Positions 35,640-44,306 of a stretch of 64,000 nt of DNA are shown in pieces; position 1 is the stretch's first letter, and each line of letters starts with the position of its first letter. Under the pieces are notes generated by a model, which saw only the letters and a list, made by a program, of their open reading frames with translations, made no database searches and was not told the origin of the DNA. The translations under genes were made by a program, and so were the position numbers. Source of the stretch: Rubellimicrobium arenae (lineage in GTDB: Bacteria; Pseudomonadota; Alphaproteobacteria; Rhodobacterales; Rhodobacteraceae); contig NZ_JAFMSS010000013.1 in the NCBI RefSeq assembly GCF_017916295.1, positions 60,915 to 124,914 of the forward strand. Direction: 5' to 3'.

Positions 35640-36173
35640 CAGTTCGCCCGACAAGGACAGCCCCGTCTCGCGATGGGACAGACGCCGGCGCGCGATCGTG
35701 GCGTGCGATCCGGTCCGGATGCGCGTCGGCGCGTCGTTCAGGCGGACATCCGGGAACAGGAATAGCATGAGCAGGTCGCGTCCTGTGCTCTTCACATTCA
35801 CCCGCCATTCCATGGAATCCGGATTCCTGGTCCCGAAGCTCAAGCCGACGTGCCAGCCGTCGTTGCCGGGTGCCTCGGCCGAGGGAAACCGGATCGGAAA
35901 CGTGCCCAAGCCCCCGGGCCTGATCCAAGTGCCTTATCCCACGAGCGCATCATAAGCCCGATGGAGGCAAGGCGTGTTGGCCGCTGCCGCGAAGGTCGGC
36001 GAGGACATGCAGGTCTCGGGCTCATCCGGCGGAAGCCCCATGGCGACTCAGAGTTCCTCTTGGCCCTCCTCTGCAAGGCAGGGGCTGAACGCGTCGTCGA
36101 GGCGGATGAAGCCTTCCTTGACGAAGTGCTCGACCTGAAACTCGCTCAAGCCCTCGGGTGCGATGTCCGGCAT
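35640..36173 (-). pseudogene. Decayed phytanoyl-CoA dioxygenase (PhyH) family gene
   Basis: The frame opens with an ATG at 36173 behind a good AGGGAGA site and reads LSEFQVEHFVKEGFIRLDDAF, the PhyH N-terminus. It stops at TGA (36048-36050). The same frame continues through family-like sequence (AAANTPCLHRAYDALVG) to a second in-frame stop, TAA. It then resumes with GTFPIRFPSAEAPGNDGWHV, RVNVKSTGRDLLMLFLFPDV and DAPTRIRTGSH, the core of a PhyH protein. The metal motif HxD appears as HVG, so the Asp is lost. A segment expected after the N-terminus (the 'ILW...' region) is missing, and the C-terminal quarter, which should supply the second metal His, is not recognisable beyond about 35640. It is a clear pseudogene of an Fe(II)/2-oxoglutarate dioxygenase. 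Confidence 0.8.
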
Positions 36174-36441
36174 GTCATGTCTCCCTCTGGCCAACCCCGA
36201 AGCGAGGCCGGTCACGCTGATCCGGCGCGAATGCGCTGGCTGGCAGAGCCGGTCAGACCAGCGGGGGTGGATGCACATGAACATCATGGGCCCGAGGTAA
36301 CGGCCCTTCCAGGAGAGGCAAGTGGCGACTTCAGGCCATGCCTGGTCAGCGTCTCTGCCTCAGCCCACTTGGTCGGGCGACGCTGACAAACGAGGATGCG
36401 ACCTTGTGCAACGCGTGGCACGCGGGAAAGTCTCTGTCCGG

Positions 36442-37530
36442 TCAGACGTACTCGCCCAAGGACAGGCGCGCCCCTGAATCGGGATCAAACAACGAGCAGG
36501 CGTCGGCCTGGAGAGCCAAGGAGACCGGGGTCCCGGCCTTCAGTCCGCTTCGGGGCGGCAGGCGAGCGATGACCGAGGCACTGCCGATGCGAACGGTCGC
36601 CATGTTGTCCGGACCGGTCGGCTCCATCACGTCGACCACGCCGCCGAGCCGGGCCTCCCCCGCACCCAAGGAAAGGTGCTCGGGACGGACGCCAAGCACC
36701 AGCCGACGTCCGTCGGCGTGAAGCGGCAACCCCGCGAGCCTGACCGGATCGGCGCCATCGGGCAGGAACATCGGCATGTCCCCCTGGACGACGACCCGGC
36801 CGTTCAGGAAGTTCATGGCGGGAGACCCGACGAAGGATGCCACGAAGATGTTGGCGGGCCGTTCATAGACGGTCTGGGGGTCGGCCAGTTGCTGGATCAC
36901 GCCGCCCTTCATCACTGCGACCCGAGTCGCGAGCGTCATGGCCTCGACCTGGTCATGCGTCACATAGACCGTGGTGGTTCCGAGCCGATCGTGGAGCCGG
37001 CGGATCTCTGTCCGCATCTCCACGCGGAGCTTGGCATCGAGATTCGAGAGAGGCTCGTCGAACAGGAAGAGGTCGGGGTCCCGCACGATGGCGCGTCCCA
37101 TGGCCACCCGCTGCCGCTGACCTCCGGAGAGCTGGGCCGGACGGCGATCCAGAAGGTGCGTGATCTGCAGAAGCTCCGCCGCGCGGGTCACCTTGTCGTG
37201 CCGCTGAGCGCCGTCGATCCCACGCATCTCGAGCCCGAACCCCAGATTCCGGCGCACATCCATGGTCGGATAGAGGGCGTAGCTCTGGAAGACCATGGCG
37301 ATATTGCGATCCTTGGGGTGGGCGCTCGTGACCCGCCGCCCGCCGATCAGCACCTCTCCCTCGGACGGAGCCTCAAGGCCCGCCACGATGGACAGCAGCG
37401 TGGACTTGCCGCACCCCGACGGCCCGAGCAGGACCAGAAAGCCCCCGTCCTCAAGGGTGAGGTCGAGGGGCGGGATGACTTCGAGGGCACCGAAGCGCTT
37501 CGAGATCCGATCGAGCCTGAGATCCGCCAT
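36442..37530 (-). CDS. ABC transporter ATP-binding protein (MalK/UgpC type)
   Basis: 362 residues from the ATG at 37530, which overlaps the permease stop (TGATG); the same frame runs on upstream through the permease gene and that part is not used. Walker A GPSGCGKST is at 36-44, the signature is LSGGQRQRVAMGRAI, Walker B is LFLFDEPLSNLDAKL, and the switch His is in YVTHDQVEAMTLATR. The TOBE/MalK-like regulatory domain begins near 240 (GVRPEHLSLG). It energises the permease pair at 37530-39331 and is the last gene of the sugar-acid locus. Confidence 0.92.
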   Translation of the reverse strand: MADLRLDRISKRFGALEVIPPLDLTLEDGGFLVLLGPSGCGKSTLLSIVAGLEAPSEGEVLIGGRRVTSAHPKDRNIAMVFQSYALYPTMDVRRNLGFGLEMRGIDGAQRHDKVTRAAELLQITHLLDRRPAQLSGGQRQRVAMGRAIVRDPDLFLFDEPLSNLDAKLRVEMRTEIRRLHDRLGTTTVYVTHDQVEAMTLATRVAVMKGGVIQQLADPQTVYERPANIFVASFVGSPAMNFLNGRVVVQGDMPMFLPDGADPVRLAGLPLHADGRRLVLGVRPEHLSLGAGEARLGGVVDVMEPTGPDNMATVRIGSASVIARLPPRSGLKAGTPVSLALQADACSLFDPDSGARLSLGEYV

Positions 37531-38378
37531 CAGCCTTTCACCGCTCCCGCTGCAATTCCGGTCACCATGGCCCGTTGGACAAGGGCGAAGAGCACGACCA
37601 CGGGCAGGATCGAGATGATGCCGCCCGCAGCCAGCATGCCCCAGGGCAGCTGGAACTCGCCCACCATCAGCTGAAGGCCCACCGGCCAGGTGCGCGAGCC
37701 TTGCGAGGTTGTCAGCATGAGAGCGAAGAGAAACTCGTTCCAGGCGCCGATCCCGACGAACACGGCTGTCGCGAGCAATCCGTTGCGCGCGATGGGCAGC
37801 ACGATCCGAACCATGGCACCGCCCCGCGTCGCCCCATCCACGCGGGCTGCGGCCTCGAGCTCGGGCGGAGCCGCGTCGAAGAAGCCCTTCAGCATCCAGA
37901 TGAAGAGCGGCAGCAGGAAGCTCGTGTAGGCGACCGCCAGGCCAGCCCGCGTATCGAGCAGTCCCAAGCCCCGCATGACGACGAACAGCGGGACGATCAT
38001 CAGGACGGCCGGGAACATGCGCACGACAAGGTAGCCCAGCATGAGGGCGCGGCGTCCTCGGAAGCGGGTGCGCGACACGGCGTAGGCCGCCGGTGTTCCG
38101 GCCAGGAGGCAGATCGCCACGGTCAGGGTGGTGACCACGAGGCTGTTGAGGACCAGGACCGGGTAGCCGGACTGGGTCCAGAGCTTGGCGTAGTTCTCCC
38201 AGGTCACGGAGGGCGGGATGTAATGGAGGACCGGACTGATGATGTCCGCCTCGTGCTTGATCGATGTCAGGAAGGTCCAGACGATCGGCGCGACGCAGAG
38301 CAGCGACAGCGTACCCATGACAAGATAGGCGGCAGCGTCCCACAGCCGGGTGGCAGGCGTGTTGAGGCGAAGCGACAT
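37530..38378 (-). CDS. ABC transporter permease (MalG type)
   Basis: 282 residues with six membrane segments (AAYLVMGTLSLLCVAPIVWTF and others). The EAA loop is LEAAARVDGATRGGAMVRIVLPIARNG and the C-terminal end RAMVTGIAAGAVKG is conserved. It starts on an ATG overlapping the upstream permease stop. It pairs with the 38378-39331 product to form the channel for the family-1 binding protein of this locus. Confidence 0.92.
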   Translation of the reverse strand: MSLRLNTPATRLWDAAAYLVMGTLSLLCVAPIVWTFLTSIKHEADIISPVLHYIPPSVTWENYAKLWTQSGYPVLVLNSLVVTTLTVAICLLAGTPAAYAVSRTRFRGRRALMLGYLVVRMFPAVLMIVPLFVVMRGLGLLDTRAGLAVAYTSFLLPLFIWMLKGFFDAAPPELEAAARVDGATRGGAMVRIVLPIARNGLLATAVFVGIGAWNEFLFALMLTTSQGSRTWPVGLQLMVGEFQLPWGMLAAGGIISILPVVVLFALVQRAMVTGIAAGAVKG

Positions 38379-39331
38379 CAGTCCCGGTCCACTCGGAGAA
38401 GGGCGACATAGGCCCAGGCGAACACCATGAGGAGCGCGAACATCACGACCGAGAGCGCCCCCGCGTAGCCGAAGTCAAAGTCCTTGTAGGCCGTCTGGAA
38501 TGCATAAAGCGACAGGACCTGCGTTGACCGGCCCGGTCCTCCGTTGGTCAGCACCAGGAGAAGGTCGGGCGAGTTGACGAGGCCGATGACCCGAAGGATC
38601 ACGGCCGCCGCGATCACCGTCCGAAGCTGCGGCAGCGTGATGAGCCGCAGCTGCGCCAATGCCCCTGCGCCGTCGATCGCCGCAGCCTTGTAAAGATCCT
38701 CTGGAATGCCCTTGAGGCCGGCAAGCAGGAGCAGCGTGAAGAACGGGAAGCTGTGCCAGGCCTCCACGGCGATGGCCGCTCCCATGGCCGTGGACGGGTC
38801 GGCGAACCAAGCCTTGTAGCCGTCGATCAGATTCAACCGCATCAGGATGTCGTTCACCACCCCGAGGCGGGGGTCGAGCATCAGGGCCCACATATGGCCC
38901 GCGACGATGTTGGGCAGGAACATCGGAACCAGGATCAGGACGGCGAAGGCGCGCGTGCCCGGCAAGCCACGGTTCAGGGCCAGGGCCGCAGTGAGCCCGA
39001 GGAAAAGCTCGATGATGACCGACGCTGTCACCCAGACGGCGGTGTTCTTGAGCGAGGTCCAGAAGACGGGATCGGACACCATGTCCGCATAATGGCGCAG
39101 CCCCACCCAGTCGTTGCCAAGCTGGGGCCGGTTGAGCCGGAGTTCCTGCACGGACAGCAGGAACCCCGTCGCGGTCGGATAAAGCACCACCGCGGTGATC
39201 ACCAGGAGACTGGGGAACAGGAGAAGGAGGGCCCAGAACCGGCCTTCCGACATCTCCCCCAGCATCCGTGCCGGGCTGAACCGCCGCCATAAACCCGGAG
39301 GTTGATACGATGTGACCTGGCCCAGGCTCAC
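38378..39331 (-). CDS. ABC transporter permease (MalF type)
   Basis: 317 residues if translation starts at the GTG at 39331, 7 bases after the binding-protein stop. An ATG at 39385 would overlap the neighbour by 47 bases, and an internal ATG (Met about 23) is a fallback. It has six membrane segments (FWALLLLFPSLLVITAVVLYP and others) and an intact EAA loop (LYKAAAIDGAGALAQLRLITLPQLRTV). It forms the heterodimeric channel with the next gene's product. The substrate is probably the sugar acid or a precursor metabolised by the enolase-superfamily enzymes encoded upstream. Confidence 0.88.
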   Translation of the reverse strand: MSLGQVTSYQPPGLWRRFSPARMLGEMSEGRFWALLLLFPSLLVITAVVLYPTATGFLLSVQELRLNRPQLGNDWVGLRHYADMVSDPVFWTSLKNTAVWVTASVIIELFLGLTAALALNRGLPGTRAFAVLILVPMFLPNIVAGHMWALMLDPRLGVVNDILMRLNLIDGYKAWFADPSTAMGAAIAVEAWHSFPFFTLLLLAGLKGIPEDLYKAAAIDGAGALAQLRLITLPQLRTVIAAAVILRVIGLVNSPDLLLVLTNGGPGRSTQVLSLYAFQTAYKDFDFGYAGALSVVMFALLMVFAWAYVALLRVDRD

Positions 39332-39338
39332 AGGGGGC

Positions 39339-40589
39339 TCACCGCGAGGCGTCCTCGAGGCCTGCGACCATCTGGTCCACGGCACCCTCGGGGCTGGTCT
39401 GCCCGATCAGCACCTCCTGGAAGGCGGGCAGCACGACATTCTCGACCCAGGCGGGGTAGCCGACGAAGAGGGGATAGACCGACCCGAAGCCCAGCGTTTC
39501 GGCTGCCGGAGCATAGAGCGGGTCCTGGCTGATCCGCGGATCCTGGGCGACCGTCGTCGAGGCCGGGAAGTAGCCGGTCTCCTCCAGGAACGCGATCCCG
39601 GCGTCAGGCTCGCCCCAGAAGTTGATCCAGGACCATGCCGCATCCGCGTTCGCCTCGCTCGACATCGCATGATAGGCATAGCCCAGCCTTGCCACTCGGG
39701 CCGCCGGGCCAGCCGGCATGGCGAGAGTGCCGAACTGGACGCCTGGCTCGAGCCGGGATGCGATGTCGCGGAACGAACCAGTGTGGTGCCAGATCATCGC
39801 CGTCTGGCCGGTCTGGAAGCCCTCGATGACCTGCCGGAAGCCGTCGTTCGGGGCCGAGGCCGGAACCGCTCCGTCCTGGGTCAGAAGGCCGGCATACCAG
39901 CGGATCGCCTCGACGGCCTGGTCGCGGTCGATGGAAAGCGTGTCGCCCACCTGCACGGGCGCGCCGAAGGCCTCCATGACGTTGACGATGTAGTTCTGTC
40001 CGCCCGGCCCGCCGCGCAGGCCGAACCCGTAGCGGCCCTTGGATGGATCGGTCAGGGCGATGGCGGCCTGCCGCATCTCCTCGAGCGTGGTGGGCGGCGC
40101 GATCCCGGCTTCGTCGAACCAATCCTTGCGGTAGTACATCCAGTCGACGAAGGAGAAGGCGGGCACGCCATAGATCCGCCCCTCCGCATCCGTGATCCCG
40201 GCAAAGCGCGAGTCGTCGTAGTCGCCACGCCGTTCCCAGCCGTTGACCCGCTCCGTGATGTCCACGAGCGCGCCCATCGCGGCCATGTCGGTGAAACGCT
40301 CGGACGCGACCATGACGACATCTGGGCGGGCGTCCGCCATCACGGCCGAGGTCATCTTGGTCATGAACTCGGTATTGGGAATGGCTTCGGGCGTTACCGT
40401 GACGCCCGGCCGCGCTTCGGCAAAGAGGGCCATGACCCTATCGAGCCCGGCCACCTCGGTCTGGCTCGTGAACGTGTGCCAGTACGAGACCGAGCCGTCC
40501 TGAGCCAAGGCCCATCGAGGGATGAGCGACCCCAATCCTGCGAATGCCCCAAGCTGCAGCGCAGTCCGACGGTTCATGACCGGTCTCAT
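39339..40589 (-). CDS. ABC transporter substrate-binding protein, family 1
   Basis: 416 residues from the ATG at 40589, preceded by GGGAGG. The N-terminal signal (MNRRTALQLGAFAGLGSLIPRWALAQ) has a twin-Arg-like RR and a cleavage site near ALA|Q. The mature protein has family-1 features: SYWHTFTSQTEVAGLDRVMALFAEARPGVTVTPE, a YGVPAFSFVDWMYYRKDWFDEAGI hinge segment, and SWINFWGEPDAGIAFLEETGYFPAS near the end. It delivers the substrate to the two permeases. It follows the first enolase-superfamily gene by 30 bases, so uptake and catabolism share one transcript. The ligand is unknown, probably a sugar acid or oligosaccharide. Confidence 0.9.
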   Translation of the reverse strand: MRPVMNRRTALQLGAFAGLGSLIPRWALAQDGSVSYWHTFTSQTEVAGLDRVMALFAEARPGVTVTPEAIPNTEFMTKMTSAVMADARPDVVMVASERFTDMAAMGALVDITERVNGWERRGDYDDSRFAGITDAEGRIYGVPAFSFVDWMYYRKDWFDEAGIAPPTTLEEMRQAAIALTDPSKGRYGFGLRGGPGGQNYIVNVMEAFGAPVQVGDTLSIDRDQAVEAIRWYAGLLTQDGAVPASAPNDGFRQVIEGFQTGQTAMIWHHTGSFRDIASRLEPGVQFGTLAMPAGPAARVARLGYAYHAMSSEANADAAWSWINFWGEPDAGIAFLEETGYFPASTTVAQDPRISQDPLYAPAAETLGFGSVYPLFVGYPAWVENVVLPAFQEVLIGQTSPEGAVDQMVAGLEDASR

Positions 40590-40619
40590 TCCGTGTCCTC
40601 CCTTGGCCCCTTCTGGGGC

Positions 40620-41744
40620 TCACCAGTGGTGTTGGTCCACCTTCAGCTTGGCGAGGGCCGTGGCATCCAGCCGCTCCTCGTCGATCTCGAATCCCAACCC
40701 GGGGCTGTCCGCCACGCGGAGCTGTCCGTCGGTGATGGCGAGCGGACCCAGATTGGGCAGGTTCCTGATCTGCTCTTCGTTGATCACAAGTTGCTCGTAG
40801 TAGTCGTTGTTCGCGATGGCCGCACAGAGCTGAGCGTTGGCCTCGCCCATCCCGTGGACCTGCGCCCGCATGCCAAAGCTGTCGGCCGTATGCGCGATCC
40901 GGAGCGATCCCGTGAACCCGCCTTTGTAGAAGCTCGAGATCCGGACCATGTCCAGCGCACCGGCCTCGATCCAGCTGGCCATGTTGAAATGGATGCCGTC
41001 CGAAGTCTCGGCGGCCAGGATCGGAATATCGAGCTTGTCGCAAAGCTTGGCATAGGAGCCGAGGTGGAACTCCCGCATCGGCTCCTCGTACCAGAGGAAT
41101 CCTTCGTCCTGCAGCGCGCGCCCGACGACCAGGGCGTCGACATAATCCCACCCCGCCGAGCCGTCGAACATGAGCTGGGCTTCGGGGCCCGTCCATCGAC
41201 GAAGCGCGCGCGAAAGTTCGATGTCGCGGCGGACGTCGCCCCAGGCGTGCAACTTGAAGGCGGTGAAGCCCGCGTCCATGCAAAGCTTGATGTGACGCTC
41301 ATAGTCGTCGAGCGTGGCCCAGGTCACGGTGGACGCGTAGGCGGGCACCACCGGGTCGTTGCCCCCCAGCATCTGCCAGATCGGCAACCCGGCGAGCTTG
41401 GATTTCAGGTCCCAGGACAGCTGGTCGAGAACCCCCATGAACCGCATCGGGATCTCCTCGACGCGGTCCACCTCCCAGAGGAGGTGCCAGAGCCGTTCCG
41501 TCCGGAGTGGGTCCGCGCCCACGAAATGGTGGAAACGGCGGCGGATCAGGTCGAACGCCTGTTCTCCGCGATCCAGGATGATCTCTCCTGTCAGGCCCGA
41601 GTCGGTCTCCATGCGGAGGGCGACGCGCCTCGGCTGGGCCAAGCCGGGCAACTCCCCATGGGAACCGGGGAGCCCGTCGCGCCACAGGAAGCGCGGCCCA
41701 GGGTCGACCTCGAACAGCCAAGCCGTGAATCCGATGATATTCAA
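40620..41744 (-). CDS. Enolase-superfamily (mandelate-racemase subgroup) sugar-acid dehydratase-like enzyme, KxH type
   Basis: 374 residues. The TIM barrel carries Lys164-x-His166 (AFKLHAWGD), metal ligands Asp194 (LMFDGSAGWD), Glu220 (WYEEP) and Glu246 (AAETSDG), and a catalytic His297 (QVHGMGEAN). The KxH variant is seen in several acid-sugar dehydratases and racemases of the mandelate-racemase subgroup. The reaction is Mg-dependent abstraction of the proton alpha to a carboxylate followed by loss of water. The frame opens with TTG at 41744; no ATG is near. The GAGG ribosome site lies inside a 14-bp palindrome, and the presumed GntR operator abuts it. It heads the transcript running to 36442. 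Confidence 0.85.
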   Translation of the reverse strand: MNIIGFTAWLFEVDPGPRFLWRDGLPGSHGELPGLAQPRRVALRMETDSGLTGEIILDRGEQAFDLIRRRFHHFVGADPLRTERLWHLLWEVDRVEEIPMRFMGVLDQLSWDLKSKLAGLPIWQMLGGNDPVVPAYASTVTWATLDDYERHIKLCMDAGFTAFKLHAWGDVRRDIELSRALRRWTGPEAQLMFDGSAGWDYVDALVVGRALQDEGFLWYEEPMREFHLGSYAKLCDKLDIPILAAETSDGIHFNMASWIEAGALDMVRISSFYKGGFTGSLRIAHTADSFGMRAQVHGMGEANAQLCAAIANNDYYEQLVINEEQIRNLPNLGPLAITDGQLRVADSPGLGFEIDEERLDATALAKLKVDQHHW

Positions 41745-41767
41745 GAGGACGTCCTCTGATTTATCAG
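41744..41767 (-). promoter_or_regulatory. GntR operator candidate plus adjoining ribosome-site palindrome
   Basis: CTGATTTATCAG (41756-41767) is a 5-bp dyad with a TT centre. TTGATTTATCAG recurs upstream of the second enolase-superfamily gene (43826-43837), the only two copies noticed. Both flank the GntR/FCD regulator gene at 41861. Directly adjoining is the 14-bp perfect palindrome AGAGGACGTCCTCT (41744-41757), which contains the GAGG ribosome site and touches the TTG start. Confidence 0.65.
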
Positions 41768-41860
41768 ATCCAAGCTTAAACGAGCTTTAGAGGCAGTCAA
41801 GCTTAGCGTCGCTCGGTAGGCGACGTGTCGCGTTGGGTGGGGGATGTTGCGACGGCCTGT

Positions 41861-42532
41861 TCAGGCCAGCCCCAGATTGCGGCGAAGCGCATTCGCGAGG
41901 TGCTGCGTCATGGCGGCCTCGGCCATCTCCGGGTTCCGCGACCGTGCTGCAGTCAGGACGTTGAGGTGTTCGTTGATGGACAGCGCTGCGGTATGGAACG
42001 TCACGACCCCGTCCATGCGGACGATGCGGGCCAGAAGCTGAAGGCGCCGGTAGGACCCCTCCACGATGGGGTTTGCAAGCGATGCCACGACCGCGCCATG
42101 AAAGTCATCCTCCACCCTGGCCAGGGTCGGGGCGAGATCGGCCTCGGGTCCAGCCTGCCCATGCTCGCCGAGCCACGCGTTGTGCTGCGCGATGAGGGCT
42201 TCAATGATCTGGGGCTTGGCGGTCAGGGCGAACTGGCGGGCGCCCTGTCCCTCGATCATGGATCGGAACTGGTAAGTGTTCCGCGCGAGCTCGGTGCTGG
42301 GCCGCACGACCTCAATCCCGGACCGAGGATGGATCCTGAGGATGCCATCCGCCTCCAACAGCCGCAGGGCGTCCCGCAGCGGACCCACGCTCATGCCGGT
42401 CACTTCGCACAGCTCACCCTGGCTGACAAAGGACCCGAAAACGACCTTGCGACTGAAGAGCGCTTCAAGGATGCGGCCGTAAGCCACGTCGCTCAGACGC
42501 GGCGCAGGAGTCGGCGGAGTCATTCGGCCCAT
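41861..42532 (-). CDS. GntR-family transcriptional regulator, FCD subfamily
   Basis: 223 residues. The N-terminal winged helix covers about 12-75 (YGRILEALFSRKVVFGSFVSQGELCEVTGMSVGPLRDALRLLEADGILRI). The C-terminal all-helical FCD ligand domain has the usual metal-site pattern (EDDFHGAVV near 145, then SINEHLNVL near 190). FCD regulators respond to sugar acids and other carboxylates, with a bound metal ion holding the carboxylate. It lies between the two enolase-superfamily genes, transcribed the same way. The shared CTGATTTATCAG-like dyads in front of those genes are its likely operators. Confidence 0.9.
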   Translation of the reverse strand: MGRMTPPTPAPRLSDVAYGRILEALFSRKVVFGSFVSQGELCEVTGMSVGPLRDALRLLEADGILRIHPRSGIEVVRPSTELARNTYQFRSMIEGQGARQFALTAKPQIIEALIAQHNAWLGEHGQAGPEADLAPTLARVEDDFHGAVVASLANPIVEGSYRRLQLLARIVRMDGVVTFHTAALSINEHLNVLTAARSRNPEMAEAAMTQHLANALRRNLGLA

Positions 42533-42607
42533 CTGCAGGCTCCCGTGTGGTTCCGGCCCGGTCGGCGGAGGCCGTGATCTATGGCCGAGTGGTCGGCTCC
42601 GGCCATC

Positions 42608-43804
42608 TCATATCCGCGCAGCCGTGTGCGAGTCCGACATCGGAGTGGGTGCCTGCCGATGCCGTTGAAGAACCGCACAAACGGGGCCGATAGCGAGCTC
42701 CTCGGTCTCAAGCACCTCAGGCGCCGACCAGGCTTCGCGCGCGGCGCTCGAGAGGGCGAAGCCGATTCCCGGTCGTCGTCCGACATGGGCATGGCCATCC
42801 CGGATCAGGATGGGCTCGTCGACCAGATGGTCATAGTTCTGGAAGGAATACTCCATCCATCTGACCTCGGGCAGCGCGCAGGCAGCATGGACCCCGGTCT
42901 CAAGGAACGTGTTTCCGAGCGACACCCCAACGCCCATGTCGGCCGCCAGCCATCCGATCCGCATGACCTCCGTGATGCGACCATGGACATTCAGAATGTC
43001 GGTGCCCCCGGCCTGGAGCAGTCGCCGCCGGCCCGAGATATCCAGATATTCGCCCGAGTTCACCTGAACCCATGGGACCATCGCCCGAAGCGCGCGAAGT
43101 CCGTCGAAGTCGTCCCGCAGGATCGGATCCTCCGCCCAAAGGATCGGAAAGCCGGAGTCCCGGAACAATGTGAGCCTTTGCGCCGCTTCCTCGACGGTCC
43201 AGGCTTCGTTCGCATCGATCATGACCTGCACGTCCGAACCCACAACCTGACGGAGCAGCTCGAGGCGGTGGAGGTCCCGATGGGGATCGCGATGGCCGAC
43301 CTTGATCTTGAAAGCGCGGAACCCGGCCGACGCGGCTTCGGCGAAGAACGTCATGAATTCGCTATCGGTCATGTGGAAGTCGAGTCCGCTCGCGTAGGCG
43401 GCGACGGTTGGCCGCGTGCCTCCGAGGTAAGTCGACAAGGGAAGCCCGGCCTGCTGGGCGGCAAGGTCCCACAACGCAATCTGCAGAGCCTCGCCGAAAC
43501 CATGGAACGCATCCCGCTGGTGACCTCCGCGCGGGCGCTCGATCCGGTGGATCAGGACCTGCGGATCCTGGCCGTCGAGACCGGGCCAGACATGACGTGA
43601 GAATGTCGCCTCCAGCACGGCCAGCGACGGATACGGGTCAAATAAGGTATGGCCAAAGCCCAGGCCCACGTGACCGGCCCGGTCCTCGATCTCAAGGGCT
43701 AGAGCATGGACCTGGTCGAACCGGACTTGGCTGTCGCCGATCACGCGATCCTGGCGAAATTGAAACCGGGTCAGGCGAAAGCCTTTGATCAGGTTGCCCT
43801 CCAC
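42608..43804 (-). CDS. Enolase-superfamily (mandelate-racemase subgroup) enzyme, KxK type
   Basis: 398 residues from the GTG at 43804. The frame could start at an ATG at 43849, but that would place the operator-like dyad inside the coding region and add sequence unlike the family. Catalytic Lys166-x-Lys168 (AFKIKVGH), metal ligands Asp197 (MIDANEAW), Glu225 (WAEDP) and Glu252 (VNSGEYLD), and a late His in NVHGRITE mark a mandelate-racemase-type active site distinct from the KxH enzyme at 40620. Such enzymes racemise or dehydrate acid sugars. With the other enzyme and the importer it suggests stepwise use of one or two sugar acids. Confidence 0.82.
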   Translation of the reverse strand: MEGNLIKGFRLTRFQFRQDRVIGDSQVRFDQVHALALEIEDRAGHVGLGFGHTLFDPYPSLAVLEATFSRHVWPGLDGQDPQVLIHRIERPRGGHQRDAFHGFGEALQIALWDLAAQQAGLPLSTYLGGTRPTVAAYASGLDFHMTDSEFMTFFAEAASAGFRAFKIKVGHRDPHRDLHRLELLRQVVGSDVQVMIDANEAWTVEEAAQRLTLFRDSGFPILWAEDPILRDDFDGLRALRAMVPWVQVNSGEYLDISGRRRLLQAGGTDILNVHGRITEVMRIGWLAADMGVGVSLGNTFLETGVHAACALPEVRWMEYSFQNYDHLVDEPILIRDGHAHVGRRPGIGFALSSAAREAWSAPEVLETEELAIGPVCAVLQRHRQAPTPMSDSHTAARI

Positions 43805-43825
43805 GTGATGTCTTACTCCGCTCGT

Positions 43826-43837
43826 TTGATTTATCAG
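43826..43837 (-). promoter_or_regulatory. Second copy of the GntR operator candidate
   Basis: TTGATTTATCAG differs by one base from CTGATTTATCAG at 41756-41767. It lies 22 bases upstream of the chosen GTG start of the KxK enzyme gene, where a repressor would block transcription. Occurrence at both enzyme promoters flanking the GntR gene supports a shared regulon. Confidence 0.6.
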
Positions 43838-44306
43838 TTGCTGCCACATGGGAAGATGCGAAGCAAGCCTCCGGGCGGATGTAGGCCGGGTTTCGTACTT
43901 GCCGGATTTGTCGACTGGCAGCCCATGCGAGGGACTTCGCGCCTCTGAGATGTGCCTCGCTGATCGAGCGCGCAGATACAGCCGTTCGCTCCCTGCATCG
44001 CGGAAGCGAGAGGGTTGGAATGGTCAACCGAGGCATCCCAGATCGTGAGCCGATCCTGTGGCACTTGCCCTTATACGGCCTCGGTCGACGTCTGTTGGTT
44101 TGTCGTTCGACGGGTGCGCCCTCGTTCGCGAAAGGACGCTGCCCGACAGAATGTCACGACTGGCCCAGGGCCGCCATCGTGGACAGGTGAGAGCCGTTCA
44201 GGACCGTTCCACGATCCCAATACGTCCACATGGCTGCCGGTCGGCGCGACACCGATCCCTGGCCTCGCACAAGGCTCCTAGCGGGACGGGTCTGCCGCCC
44301 CTGCTG
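43838..44306. other. 470-bp gap between the sugar-acid locus and the oligopeptide-type transporter
   Basis: No gene, RNA or repeat was recognised. Several open frames of 60-110 codons are present but look non-coding. It includes the promoter of the KxK enzyme gene and the 3-prime end of the double-ATPase gene. Confidence 0.35.

Noticed and set aside
36442..38409. A fused permease-ATPase protein of 655 residues
   Set aside because: The part upstream of 37530 is the permease gene read in the wrong frame. The ATG at 37530 overlapping the permease stop is the natural ATPase start.
16530..42603. Possible dispersed repeat around TGGTCGGCTCCGGC at about 16532 and 42590
   Set aside because: Only about 14-20 bases match and the flanks diverge, so this is compatible with chance in GC-rich DNA.
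43850..44281. Small frame with a Trp-rich motif resembling one at 18900-19106
   Set aside because: The similarity is a few codons (CWFVV) and neither frame has a ribosome site or family resemblance.
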